From Sulfurimonas sp. (GTDB taxonomy: Bacteria; Campylobacterota; Campylobacteria; Campylobacterales; Sulfurimonadaceae), in contig JALUWT010000017.1 of the NCBI GenBank assembly GCA_027019325.1, forward strand, positions 1-33,891: 33,891 nt of DNA, read 5' to 3'. This document shows, piece after piece, positions 9,171 through 17,693 of the stretch. The position numbers and the translations under genes are program-made. Within the stretch, counting starts at the first letter, position 1, and every line of letters starts with the position of its first letter. A model generated the notes under the pieces. That model saw nothing but the letters and a program-made list of their open reading frames with translations, searched no databases and was not told the origin of the DNA.

Positions 9171-10886
9171 TTATTCTCCAAAGTATCTTTTTTTCTGTTT
9201 CTCTTTAACCTTATCGATGGAGACAAGAATGAAACTGTCCACACAGTCGGAGAAATCTTTATCTATATTGTACGCACAAAAATGAATGCCTCCCTCCTCG
9301 CATAGATCTGCATACTGTTTATAGAGTGTAGGAACACTTAACTCTAAAAATCCGAGTGCTTTTTTGAGAAGTTTAAAATCTTTACTGTAGTCATTGCCAT
9401 CAAGTTCAGAGATGAACTGCTGTAAATATTCATCATCGAGATTTATTTTATAAGGAAGTCTTGCACTGACTAGACCCTCTTTATCTCTAAAATAGTAATC
9501 ATAAAAGTATAGAATCATATCTTTTGCAACTTTTGGATAATTTCTTGAGATACTGACCGGACCATACATATATTTTATTTGTGGATTGTTTTTTAGATAT
9601 GCACCAATTCCCTGCCAGAGGTAATCAAGTGCACGAGAACCCCAGTACTTTGGCTGCACGAAACTACGACCAAGTTCGATGGAGTCATTGAGGTAATCAT
9701 TGAGCTTATCATTGTACTCAAAGAGTGTATTTGTATAGAGTGCAGCATCGCCGAGCTTTGTGCGTATATCTTCTGTGAGCCCAATGCGGTAGGCACCGAC
9801 AATCTCAAGTGCTTCATCATCCCAGAGAATGATGTGTTTGTAGTATCTGTCATATTTGTCGATGTCTCGTTTTTTATTTGCACCTTCTCCCACCTTGCGA
9901 AAAGATATCTCACGCAGGCGGCCAAGTTCATTTAAAATAGCGCTGTTTTTAAGAGAGTACTCATACAAATATATCTTTTTATTGTCCTTGGTTAAACCAA
10001 GAAGAGAGGACTTTTTTAGCTCTTTTTTTAAATCCCTTCTGTCCTCAGGAAGCGCAATGGACTTTTGTGTCGCAAAGAGGCTGATTCCTTTTTTGAGATT
10101 GTAGAGATGCTTTTTATAAAGGCGTACAAGCTGCTCTTGTTCTATGCCTTTTGGTACGACATTCTCATAAGGAATAAGCTCGCCGACAATCATCTCGATA
10201 GATCTGTTCTTTTGTTTGAACATCTCATTGGAAAGCAGGAACATAGAGAGCTTTTTGTTAAGCGCAGAGACAGAGTAGAATGTTTTGGAGTTTTTCCCGC
10301 CTATGAAAACAGGCAAGATAGGACTGTTTGAGCGCTTTGCAAATTTCAAGAAGCCCTTATGCCATTTTTTGTCTTTTATGCCTGTCGGTGTTGCGCGACT
10401 GACCTCTCCAGAGGGAAAAATGATAACAGCCTCCTCGGAGTTTAAAGTGTCGTAAATCTTATGAATAGCCTCTTTTGACTGCTTGTTTTTGAAGTTGTTG
10501 ATATCAAGCAACATTGGTCTGAGTGGTGTGAGTGTGTTGAGAAAATCATTTGCGATTATTTTGACATCTTTACGGACAGAGCTGATGAGCTTGATAAGAG
10601 CGAGTGCATCGAGTGCACCTAAGGGGTGGTTCGCGATAATGACCACACGTCCTTCAGTAGGAATATTCTCGAGATATTTATCTGAGACAAAATAGTTAAA
10701 CTGTAACTCATCAAGCACATGCTCCACAAACTCCAAAGGAGCAAGATGACTGTTCTTTTTTAAAAACTTGTTTATCTCATCTTGATGAATGACAGAGTCG
10801 GCAAACTTTGAAATAGCACCTTTGATGATTTTATTGTTTTGGAGTTTAGGATATTTTTTTTGTATCATTTTTTTAACATCTAACAC
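9171..10886 (-). CDS. olsF: Bifunctional acyltransferase: N-terminal PlsC-like plus C-terminal GNAT/OlsB-like domain (OlsF-type ornithine lipid synthase candidate)
   Basis: N-terminal IIANHPLGALDALALI and IIFPSGEVSR (lysophospholipid acyltransferase type); C-terminal EIVGAYRIG...SIELGRSFVQPKYWGSRALDYLWQGIGAYL (Acetyltransf_5/OlsB-like). GTG start overlaps the upstream ORF stop (TAGTG). Confidence 0.75.
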   Translation of the reverse strand: MLDVKKMIQKKYPKLQNNKIIKGAISKFADSVIHQDEINKFLKKNSHLAPLEFVEHVLDELQFNYFVSDKYLENIPTEGRVVIIANHPLGALDALALIKLISSVRKDVKIIANDFLNTLTPLRPMLLDINNFKNKQSKEAIHKIYDTLNSEEAVIIFPSGEVSRATPTGIKDKKWHKGFLKFAKRSNSPILPVFIGGKNSKTFYSVSALNKKLSMFLLSNEMFKQKNRSIEMIVGELIPYENVVPKGIEQEQLVRLYKKHLYNLKKGISLFATQKSIALPEDRRDLKKELKKSSLLGLTKDNKKIYLYEYSLKNSAILNELGRLREISFRKVGEGANKKRDIDKYDRYYKHIILWDDEALEIVGAYRIGLTEDIRTKLGDAALYTNTLFEYNDKLNDYLNDSIELGRSFVQPKYWGSRALDYLWQGIGAYLKNNPQIKYMYGPVSISRNYPKVAKDMILYFYDYYFRDKEGLVSARLPYKINLDDEYLQQFISELDGNDYSKDFKLLKKALGFLELSVPTLYKQYADLCEEGGIHFCAYNIDKDFSDCVDSFILVSIDKVKEKQKKRYFGE

Positions 10887-11113
10887 TATGCAATCCTTTG
10901 CATATTGACATACCAGTCTTCGTTAAAGTATCTTGCAGAATCTATGAGTTTGACATATAAAGAGTCTCTTAGTAGTTCGAGTTTTTTAATATATTCTTGG
11001 GGAACATCAAGTTCTTGACAGAGATACTCTTCCACGATATCTAGATTAAGGTCACTTTGTGCATATCCAAGTTCAAGATTTTCGGTTTTTATATTAAATT
11101 CACGCAGTTTCAT
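10886..11113 (-). CDS. Small uncharacterised protein (75 aa), first gene of the olsF-like operon
   Basis: ORF with GGAG Shine-Dalgarno about 7 nt upstream of ATG; translationally coupled to the acyltransferase; preceded by a Pho-box-like promoter. Confidence 0.7.
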   Translation of the reverse strand: MKLREFNIKTENLELGYAQSDLNLDIVEEYLCQELDVPQEYIKKLELLRDSLYVKLIDSARYFNEDWYVNMQRIA

Positions 11114-11141
11114 TCTTTGTCTCCATTAAATGGTATGAAGA

Positions 11142-11174
11142 ATGATAAGATAGCTTGATTACAATTATATTACA
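11142..11174 (-). promoter_or_regulatory. Predicted Pho-box promoter of the 75-aa ORF/olsF-like/EAL operon
   Basis: Minus strand TGTAATA-TAAT-TGTAATC (11174-11157), 9 bp, TATCAT (11147-11142). Confidence 0.7.
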
Positions 11175-11192
11175 TTAGATTTTCTCTTTCTC

Positions 11193-11450
11193 TCACTTTT
11201 TTGTTTTCGCAAAACCAGCACCTTTTTTTGTTTTTGCTTCAAGTCCCAATGATTCAATCTTCGTTCTATAATCAAGTCCTTTTGTATGCATCGCAGCAAA
11301 ACACTTTGCAATGACAGCAATGGTGTTTGGTACTTCGCCTTTTTTTTTATAAGACTGAATGTTCTTTTCACTTACTTTTATGAGTTTGCTAAATTTTGGC
11401 AGACTAATCTCTGCATCTAACAGCAGTTTTTTAAATTCTATAAATGTCAT
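11193..11450 (-). CDS. Small HTH/XRE-like protein with Lys-rich C-terminal tail
   Basis: ISLPKFSKLIKVSEKNIQSYKKKGEVPNTIAVIAKCF resembles a lambda-repressor-like HTH; tail AKTKKGAGFAKTKK. Confidence 0.65.
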   Translation of the reverse strand: MTFIEFKKLLLDAEISLPKFSKLIKVSEKNIQSYKKKGEVPNTIAVIAKCFAAMHTKGLDYRTKIESLGLEAKTKKGAGFAKTKK

Positions 11451-11518
11451 CTAATTGCTCCTAAAACGAAACATATTATAGTATTTCTATCTTAACTCTA
11501 TATTTTATAGGGATTTTG

Positions 11519-11547
11519 TTGACAAAGTTAAATAAATTATATATAAT
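11519..11547 (+). promoter_or_regulatory. Consensus sigma70 promoter of the H1-like gene
   Basis: TTGACA (11519-11524), 17-bp spacer, TATAAT (11542-11547). Confidence 0.8.
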
Positions 11548-11599
11548 AGTCATAATTTATTACTATTAGTAATGAAATTGAAATTCAAAGGAGCCTCAA

Positions 11600-11824
11600 A
11601 TGGCAAAAGTCTTAAAGAAAAAAGTTGTAAAAGCAGTTGCAAAAAAAGCTGTAAAAAAAGCGGTAGCGAAAAAAGCTGTACCGAAAAAATCAGCGAAAAA
11701 AGTTACAAAAAAAGTTGTTAAAAAAGCGGTAAAAGTAAAACCTACTGCAAAAAAAGCTGTAAAAAAAGTTGCTAAAAAAGTTGTGAAAAAAGCAGCTCCA
11801 AAAAAAGCTACTAAAAAGAAATAG
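11600..11824 (+). CDS. Histone H1-like Lys/Ala/Val-rich DNA-binding protein
   Basis: 74 aa composed almost entirely of KKAVKK/KKVVKKA-type repeats; AAGGAG Shine-Dalgarno at about 11589. Confidence 0.85.
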   Translation: MAKVLKKKVVKAVAKKAVKKAVAKKAVPKKSAKKVTKKVVKKAVKVKPTAKKAVKKVAKKVVKKAAPKKATKKK

Positions 11825-13190
11825 TGAAAATAGACCCTTCGTTTACTTTTGAACTTATTTTGAGTTGAAAGTGATGAAGGTTTACTATTTTATTGACCAA
11901 AAAGAGACCGAGCCCTAGAGAGTTGTTCCAGCGTTGTTGCTGTACTCTGTAAAATTTTTCGGTAATGTTTTGTAAGTCTTGCTCACTGATACCGACACCG
12001 GTGTCTTTTACTTCAAACTGTTTGTCTGAAACGACTACATGTACTTCATCTTCAGAGTACTTTATGGCATTTTCTATCAAGTTATTAATGACAATACTAA
12101 AAAGTGTCGGGTCAATTTCTACCTCTGCATCTGTGCCCCCCTCAACCATAACACTGCGTCGCGGATAGTTTAACTGTAGGTTCTGTGCACACTCTTGCGT
12201 GAGTGTGAAGAGATTTGTCTTTTGTGTCGTGATAGACTGATGGTCTCCATCAAGTTTCATAGAGAGTCTGAGTGTATCAATGAGATTACTGAGTTTTTGA
12301 CCATTGTTGTGAATTTTACCAAGAAATTTTTTACGGATAGTGGTATTGAGATTTTCATCCTCAAGCAGTGTCTGCGAGTAGCCATTAATGATGGCAATAG
12401 GATTTTTAAACTCATGGCTGATGGCAGAGAGGATGTCATCTTTTTGTTTGTTAGAAGCTTTGAGCTCATCTGTGTATTTTGTTTTTTTCTTCTCTTTTTT
12501 GACGATAATCTGTGCAACTTTTGTAAGCAACTTGGTAATGAGAGCAAACTCTTGAGAATAGTCCGAAGAGATGTAGGTTGATTTTTTCTTTTTGGCAAGA
12601 GATTTTAAAAACTCTACTATTTTTCCTGTTTCATACTCTATTTGAGTATTTATTTTATAGGTAACGACAAAAATTGCTATAAAAAAGATGATGAGAGCAC
12701 CGAGAATTTTCATACCGAGTGAAAATATCTCTGCCTGAATGCCTTTTATCTCTCTTGCAAGACGAATGTAAACTACTTTTCCGTTAAGGGTGTACTTTTT
12801 TACTACATAGAGCAGGTCTTTATCGACAGTATGAGAGTGGCGTATTTTAAAACCAAACTCACTCTTGTCAGACTGCATAATCTCATCACGGTAGCGATGG
12901 TTTTCCATCTCTTTTTTATCTTTGTCTGATTCGGCTAAGACTTTTCCATCGGCTCCTATCAGTGTGATACGAGCATGGAGTTTTTCTTTGACTATTTGCA
13001 CAAATGTGTCTAGGTTTGTGTGAGGATTTATTTGAAGAGAGAGGAGTTCTATGTCTTGCTTGAGTGCCTCTTTGGTTGTGTCGATGTAAAATTCATAGAC
13101 CCAGTAGTAAACGATAGTACCAATAATGACAAAGAGGGCAAGAAAAAGTGTTAAAAATTTTCTAAGTACGATTTGATGAAATTTTAACAC
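11811..13190 (-). CDS. phoR: PhoR-like membrane sensor histidine kinase
   Basis: Two TM segments flanking a periplasmic domain; SAISHEFKNPIAIINGYSQTLLED H-box; NLIENAIKYSE; LGLGLFLV; last gene of the pst-phoU cluster. Confidence 0.8.
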   Translation of the reverse strand: MLKFHQIVLRKFLTLFLALFVIIGTIVYYWVYEFYIDTTKEALKQDIELLSLQINPHTNLDTFVQIVKEKLHARITLIGADGKVLAESDKDKKEMENHRYRDEIMQSDKSEFGFKIRHSHTVDKDLLYVVKKYTLNGKVVYIRLAREIKGIQAEIFSLGMKILGALIIFFIAIFVVTYKINTQIEYETGKIVEFLKSLAKKKKSTYISSDYSQEFALITKLLTKVAQIIVKKEKKKTKYTDELKASNKQKDDILSAISHEFKNPIAIINGYSQTLLEDENLNTTIRKKFLGKIHNNGQKLSNLIDTLRLSMKLDGDHQSITTQKTNLFTLTQECAQNLQLNYPRRSVMVEGGTDAEVEIDPTLFSIVINNLIENAIKYSEDEVHVVVSDKQFEVKDTGVGISEQDLQNITEKFYRVQQQRWNNSLGLGLFLVNKIVNLHHFQLKISSKVNEGSIFTISF

Positions 13191-13203
13191 TTATGACCTC
13201 TTT

Positions 13204-13866
13204 TTAGTTGCGAAGACTTCCGCCGACTTTGATGTATACGAGCAGATTTGCAACACTGATGGCGCGACCTGCAATCTTTTCACTTTTACGGAGTGCACGA
13301 AGCATTTTATGAAACTTTTCAAAACTAGTCGAACAGTTCTCTGCTTGTGCAACAAGTTTTCTCTCTATCATCTCGTATAAATCATCTGCTTTGTTCTCTT
13401 CTATAAGAACCTCTTCATACATCTCTTGAAGTTCATCTACATCATCAACACTTAACATGGTGATACTAGTCTTGATTGCTTTGACTGTTGAAGCTTGCAT
13501 AGGGACAGTGTATTCGTTGATGGTCTTTACATCTAAGTCTTCGCAGACATCTGTAAAACCGCGGATGAAGCTGCGTGTATTTGAACAGGCGCGTGCTACC
13601 TCATTTGTGATTTTAAAATAAGCGACAACCTGACGTAGATCTCTTGCTTCTGGTGTATAGAGTGCCAAAATCTTAATGATGGCATTATCTATTTCATCTG
13701 TTCGCGATGTAATATTTTTAATAGTGTTTCTTGCTTCATTAAACCGCTCTTGATTACAATCTTTTAATGCACCAAGAATTAACTCATTGGCTTTGACGAG
13801 GTCCTCCCCAATCTCTGTAATCTTTTTTGTCACTTCATCTAAGTTTTGTTTGAATGTCTTTACCAT
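13204..13866 (-). CDS. phoU: Phosphate transport system regulator PhoU
   Basis: PhoU helical repeats (FNEARNTIKNITSRTDEIDNAIIKILALYTPEARDLRQVVAYFKITNEVARAC); downstream of pstB. Confidence 0.9.
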   Translation of the reverse strand: MVKTFKQNLDEVTKKITEIGEDLVKANELILGALKDCNQERFNEARNTIKNITSRTDEIDNAIIKILALYTPEARDLRQVVAYFKITNEVARACSNTRSFIRGFTDVCEDLDVKTINEYTVPMQASTVKAIKTSITMLSVDDVDELQEMYEEVLIEENKADDLYEMIERKLVAQAENCSTSFEKFHKMLRALRKSEKIAGRAISVANLLVYIKVGGSLRN

Positions 13867-14648
13867 TATCCGAATCTCCCTGTGATGTAATCTTCCGTTT
13901 GTTTCTCTTTTGGATTTAAAAATATGTTTTCTGTTTTGTCATACTCGATTAAATCGCCTAAATACATAAAAGCTGTATAGTCGCTAATACGACTTGCTTG
14001 CTGCATATTGTGTGTAACAATAGCAATGCTTACATCGTTTTTCAGCTCAACGATGAGCTCTTCGATGGCTCCTGTTGAGATGGGATCAAGTGCAGAAGTT
14101 GGTTCATCAAACAAAAGTATTTCAGGTTTTACCGCAACTGCTCTAGCAATACACAAACGCTGTTGTTGTCCGCCTGAAAGTCCCATAGCAGATTTCTCTA
14201 GTCTGTCATGTACCTCTTTCCAGAGTGCTGAGCCTTTGAGTGCGGCCTCGACACGGTCAGAGAGTTCACTTTTGTTCTTGATACCGGTGATTCTTAGACC
14301 ATATGCGACATTATCAAAGATGCTCATTGGAAATGGTGTCGGTTTTTGAAAAATCATTCCCACTTTTTGGCGTAACTCTATAAACTCATTCTCTTTTTTA
14401 ATCTCTAAAATATTGTTGTACTTTCCACTCTTAAAATCAAGTAACTCTATTTTTCCCTCATATTTGTTTCCAGGGTAGAGATCATGGATTCTGTTCATTG
14501 AGCGAAGTAGCGTTGATTTACCACAACCACTAGGACCTATAAGTGCTGTTATTCTATTTTTCTTAATAGGTAGTGTAATATCTTTTAGTGAAGGGTCACT
14601 TACCCCTGGATATGTAAAAGAGAATTTTTTAATATTCATAACTGGCAT
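13866..14648 (-). CDS. pstB: Phosphate ABC transporter ATP-binding protein PstB
   Basis: [64 protein letters not shown]. Confidence 0.97.
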   Translation of the reverse strand: MPVMNIKKFSFTYPGVSDPSLKDITLPIKKNRITALIGPSGCGKSTLLRSMNRIHDLYPGNKYEGKIELLDFKSGKYNNILEIKKENEFIELRQKVGMIFQKPTPFPMSIFDNVAYGLRITGIKNKSELSDRVEAALKGSALWKEVHDRLEKSAMGLSGGQQQRLCIARAVAVKPEILLFDEPTSALDPISTGAIEELIVELKNDVSIAIVTHNMQQASRISDYTAFMYLGDLIEYDKTENIFLNPKEKQTEDYITGRFG

Positions 14649-14660
14649 GGTAATTTGTCC

Positions 14661-15467
14661 TTATTTTTTGTTTCTTGTAATAAATTTACCGGTAAGGTTA
14701 ATCACTAAAACCATAACAGTAAGTATGAATGATGCTGCCCAAGCTAAATCTCTACTACTTGTTTGCACATCACTTGCGAGATCATAAATACTCACACTAA
14801 GCGATGGAAATGCATGTGTTAAATCAAGCGTAAAGTAGTTACTTGTTTGTGAAGTAAAAAGAAGTGGTGCAGTCTCTCCAACAATTCTTGCAAATGCAAG
14901 AAGTATTCCTGTCATAATTCCCACTTTTGCAGATTTTATAACAATATCAAAGATAACTTTGTATTTGCTGGCACCAAGTGCAATTCCCGCTTCACGCAGC
15001 TCTTGTGGAACAAGTGAAAGCATAGAGTCTGTTGTGCTGATGACGATGGGAATCATCATAATTGCAAGGGCAATAGAGCCTGCAAAACCACTGGTATGCC
15101 CTGTTGGAACAACAATGATGGCATAAACAAACGCACCAATGACAATAGAAGGTGCACTCATCATAATATCGCTCAGATTTCTAATAAGGTTTGCATAGCG
15201 TCCTTGTCCATATTCTCGAATGTAGATACCTGCGACCATTCCAAGAGGAATACCAATAAGACTTGCCATCCCTGCTAAAATAAACTGCCCTATGATAAGG
15301 TTACGAAGACCGTTGTTTATAAGGTCATTTACAAAAAGTGAAAAGTGAAATGAACTTAAGCCTTTTATGAAAAGTGTTACTAAAATCCACGTTAAAAATG
15401 CAAGCCCTATAAGAGCAGAGATTGTAGAGAGTGTTAAAATGATTTTGTTGATAAGCAACCTGCTCAT
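14661..15467 (-). CDS. pstA: Phosphate ABC transporter permease PstA
   Basis: Multiple TM segments; IREYGQ, LREAGIALGASKYKVIFDIVIKSAKVGIMTGILLAFARIVGETAPLLFT. Confidence 0.95.
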   Translation of the reverse strand: MSRLLINKIILTLSTISALIGLAFLTWILVTLFIKGLSSFHFSLFVNDLINNGLRNLIIGQFILAGMASLIGIPLGMVAGIYIREYGQGRYANLIRNLSDIMMSAPSIVIGAFVYAIIVVPTGHTSGFAGSIALAIMMIPIVISTTDSMLSLVPQELREAGIALGASKYKVIFDIVIKSAKVGIMTGILLAFARIVGETAPLLFTSQTSNYFTLDLTHAFPSLSVSIYDLASDVQTSSRDLAWAASFILTVMVLVINLTGKFITRNKK

Positions 15468-16450
15468 TAGTTAGCCTTTCTTAGAAAATAGAATTTTGCA
15501 AAAGAGATAATTGCAAAACTCATAACAAAGAGGATAAGTGCAAGATAGAAAAGAGAACTCATACCAAGTCCGCTTGCCTCTCCAAAGTTATTTGCTAGCG
15601 CAACTGGAATGGAAATAGTTGGGTCTGTAATCTTATGTGGCAATTCAAAGATAGAACCAATCAAGAATGCTACTGCCATTGTCTCACCAAGTGCACGTCC
15701 TAAAGAGAGGATGATAGAGCCAATAATTCCAACTTTTGAGTATGGAAAAATAACATCTTTAATGACCTCAAATTTTGTTGCACCAAGTGCATACGCAGAC
15801 TCTTTTAAAATATCTGGTGTGGTGTTCATAGAATCTCTTGTGATTGCTGCCATAAATGGAAGAATCATAACTCCTAAAACAAGCCCAGCTGTAAGGAGTG
15901 AGACTTGAAAACCTCCAAAGAGATTGGCTACAATAGGTGCAAAATAGTAAAGTCCCCACATACCAAAAATAATACTCGGAATAGCAGCAAGTAGCTCGAT
16001 AGCACCCCCGACAAAGGTTGCAATTTTTTTTGGAGCAATTTCAGCTAAAAAGATTGCAATACCCATAGCAATTGGCATAGCAAACGCAAGTGCTATAAAA
16101 GTTGAGAAAATAGTTCCTACAAGTGGCACTAAACCACCATAAATAGTCTTTGTGAGTGTGTTATCTTCATCTTCTAGCATCATATCATCAGAATTGTCGC
16201 CAAAGTCATTTACATCGACTGCTTCATCATCTGTATCTGAAACAGCACTTTGTGTAACACTCTTGTTGGTTTTGGCTTGAGGCATTGTAAGAGGAACCTC
16301 TTTATTCCATGCAGGGTCAACTATAAAGTTCAAACCAAACTCATTAATTGCGGGTCTAGCTGCATTAAAAAGTGTGATAAAAATTCCAAGCAGAATGATA
16401 AACACTAAAGTAGCACTAGAAAAGGCGAACTTTTGAAAGATTTTTTCCAT
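15467..16450 (-). CDS. pstC: Phosphate ABC transporter permease PstC
   Basis: LKESAYALGATKFEVIKDVIFPYSKVGIIGSIILSLGRALGETMAVAFLIG; PstC order before PstA; acidic insertion after TM1. Confidence 0.95.
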   Translation of the reverse strand: MEKIFQKFAFSSATLVFIILLGIFITLFNAARPAINEFGLNFIVDPAWNKEVPLTMPQAKTNKSVTQSAVSDTDDEAVDVNDFGDNSDDMMLEDEDNTLTKTIYGGLVPLVGTIFSTFIALAFAMPIAMGIAIFLAEIAPKKIATFVGGAIELLAAIPSIIFGMWGLYYFAPIVANLFGGFQVSLLTAGLVLGVMILPFMAAITRDSMNTTPDILKESAYALGATKFEVIKDVIFPYSKVGIIGSIILSLGRALGETMAVAFLIGSIFELPHKITDPTISIPVALANNFGEASGLGMSSLFYLALILFVMSFAIISFAKFYFLRKAN

Positions 16451-16479
16451 TGAATAGACCTAGTTAAATTGATAACGAT

Positions 16480-16512
16480 ATTATATAAGAATTTAATTAC
16501 AAAGAGATTACA
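16480..16512 (-). promoter_or_regulatory. Predicted Pho-box promoter of pstC operon
   Basis: Minus strand TGTAATC-TCTT-TGTAATT (16512-16495), 9 bp, TATAAT (16485-16480). Confidence 0.78.
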
Positions 16513-16520
16513 GAATGGGT

Positions 16521-16585
16521 GCCCCCCTATAAAAAGAGGAGAATTTGAAGAAAATGAAATTGTGAAATTTGTTTTATAGAGGGGC
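16521..16585. repeat. 14-bp inverted repeat with 37-nt loop between pstS and pstC
   Basis: GCCCCCCTATAAAA (16521-16534) vs TTTTATAGAGGGGC (16572-16585), one mismatch. Confidence 0.75.
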
Positions 16586-16601
16586 CAAAGAAGAGAAGAA
16601 G

Positions 16602-16617
16602 GGGATTATTTAATCCC
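16602..16617 (-). terminator. Small hairpin overlapping the pstS stop codon
   Basis: GGGATTA-AA-TAATCCC (minus strand) followed by pyrimidine-rich TTCTTCTCTTCTTT; possible weak terminator. Confidence 0.35.
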
Positions 16618-17610
16618 TTTTTCTTCCCAGTATTTTCTTATTTTGTTTGTTAGTGCGTTTGGTAATGGAACATAACCAAGGCTAGAAGCGATATCTGCAC
16701 CGTTTTTGTATGACCAATTATAGAATGCTGTTACTTTCTTATCCATAGCTTTATGCTCTTTTGGAAGAAGAATAAATGTTGCTGCTACGATAGGGTAAGA
16801 TTTTGCACCTGCAGGATCTGCGATAACTGCATAGAAATCTTTTCTAGGATCAAAACTAGCTTTTGCCGCACTCTCTTGAAATGCTGAAAGTTTTGGTTTG
16901 ATGTAGTAGCCTTCTCTATTTTCTAGTGTTGCCATAGAAATACCATTTGATTTTGCATCCGCATAGTCCATATAACCTACAGAGTATGGAGTTTGCTTGA
17001 TAAGTGCGCCAACACCTGGATTACCTTTACCGCCTACATGATGATTACCTGGCCATGTTACAGATTTTTTAGCACCAAATGTGTTTCTCCATTCTAAGTT
17101 ACTTTTTGCAAGGTAGTAAGTAAAGTTAAAAGTTGTACCACTCGCATCTGAACGATGAACAAAAGTTAGTTTTTTGTGTGGTAAGTGTGCATTTGGATTG
17201 CTCATTGTGATAAGTTTGTTATCCCAGTATTTAATGTGACCTAAAGCTATCTCAGCAATTGCTGCACGACTTAGTTTGATATTATTGTGGTTTGGAATAT
17301 TGTATGCCATAGTAATTGCACCAACAACTGCTGGGAATTGGTAAAGATTATGTTTTTTTAGTGTTCTTGGAGTAAGAGGTTTATCGCTACCACCGAAGTT
17401 TGATTGTCTTGCTTCGATATGTTTGATACCAGCACCAGAACCCTCACTAATATAGTCAATTTTGATACCAGTATCTTTGTTATATGCCTTAATCCATTGT
17501 TGATACACTGAATATGGAAAAGAAGCTCCACTTCCTTTGATTACATCATTAGCCATAAGACCACCAGCTAAAACTGAAGTTGCAAGAGCAAGTTTAAGTA
17601 CTTTTGTCAT
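16606..17610 (-). CDS. pstS: Phosphate ABC transporter substrate-binding protein PstS
   Basis: Signal peptide; IKGSGASFPYSVYQQWIKAY, DYISEGSGAGIKHIEARQSNFGGSDKPL, HRSDASGTTFNFTYYL, KQTPYSVGYMDYADAK. Confidence 0.96.
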   Translation of the reverse strand: MTKVLKLALATSVLAGGLMANDVIKGSGASFPYSVYQQWIKAYNKDTGIKIDYISEGSGAGIKHIEARQSNFGGSDKPLTPRTLKKHNLYQFPAVVGAITMAYNIPNHNNIKLSRAAIAEIALGHIKYWDNKLITMSNPNAHLPHKKLTFVHRSDASGTTFNFTYYLAKSNLEWRNTFGAKKSVTWPGNHHVGGKGNPGVGALIKQTPYSVGYMDYADAKSNGISMATLENREGYYIKPKLSAFQESAAKASFDPRKDFYAVIADPAGAKSYPIVAATFILLPKEHKAMDKKVTAFYNWSYKNGADIASSLGYVPLPNALTNKIRKYWEEKGIK

Positions 17611-17640
17611 TTATTACACCTTTTAAATTTAAGTTGTGGA

Positions 17641-17673
17641 AGTATAAAACACTAAGGTTACAAATTGATTACA
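17641..17673 (-). promoter_or_regulatory. Predicted Pho-box promoter of pstS
   Basis: Minus strand TGTAATC-AATT-TGTAACC (17673-17656), 9 bp, TATACT (17646-17641). Confidence 0.8.
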
Positions 17674-17693
17674 TACAATTTGCAATTTTTGTA

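Noticed and set aside
10886-11113. DSL motif (RDSLY) in the 75-aa protein suggesting an acyl-carrier protein
   Set aside because: Motif lies near residue 50 rather than the mid-30s, and the flanking ACP consensus is absent; probably coincidental.
11165-11371. 68-aa minus-strand ORF overlapping the HTH-like gene
   Set aside because: Alternative frame of the better-supported 11193-11450 ORF, and it runs into the Pho-like box.
11600-11824. A-rich repeated DNA (aaaaaagctgtaaaaaaagc) as tandem repeat/CRISPR-like
   Set aside because: Explained by Lys/Ala/Val codons of the H1-like protein; no spacer-repeat periodicity.
14008-14349. 113-aa plus-strand ORF
   Set aside because: Antisense to pstB; composition is low-complexity shadow coding.
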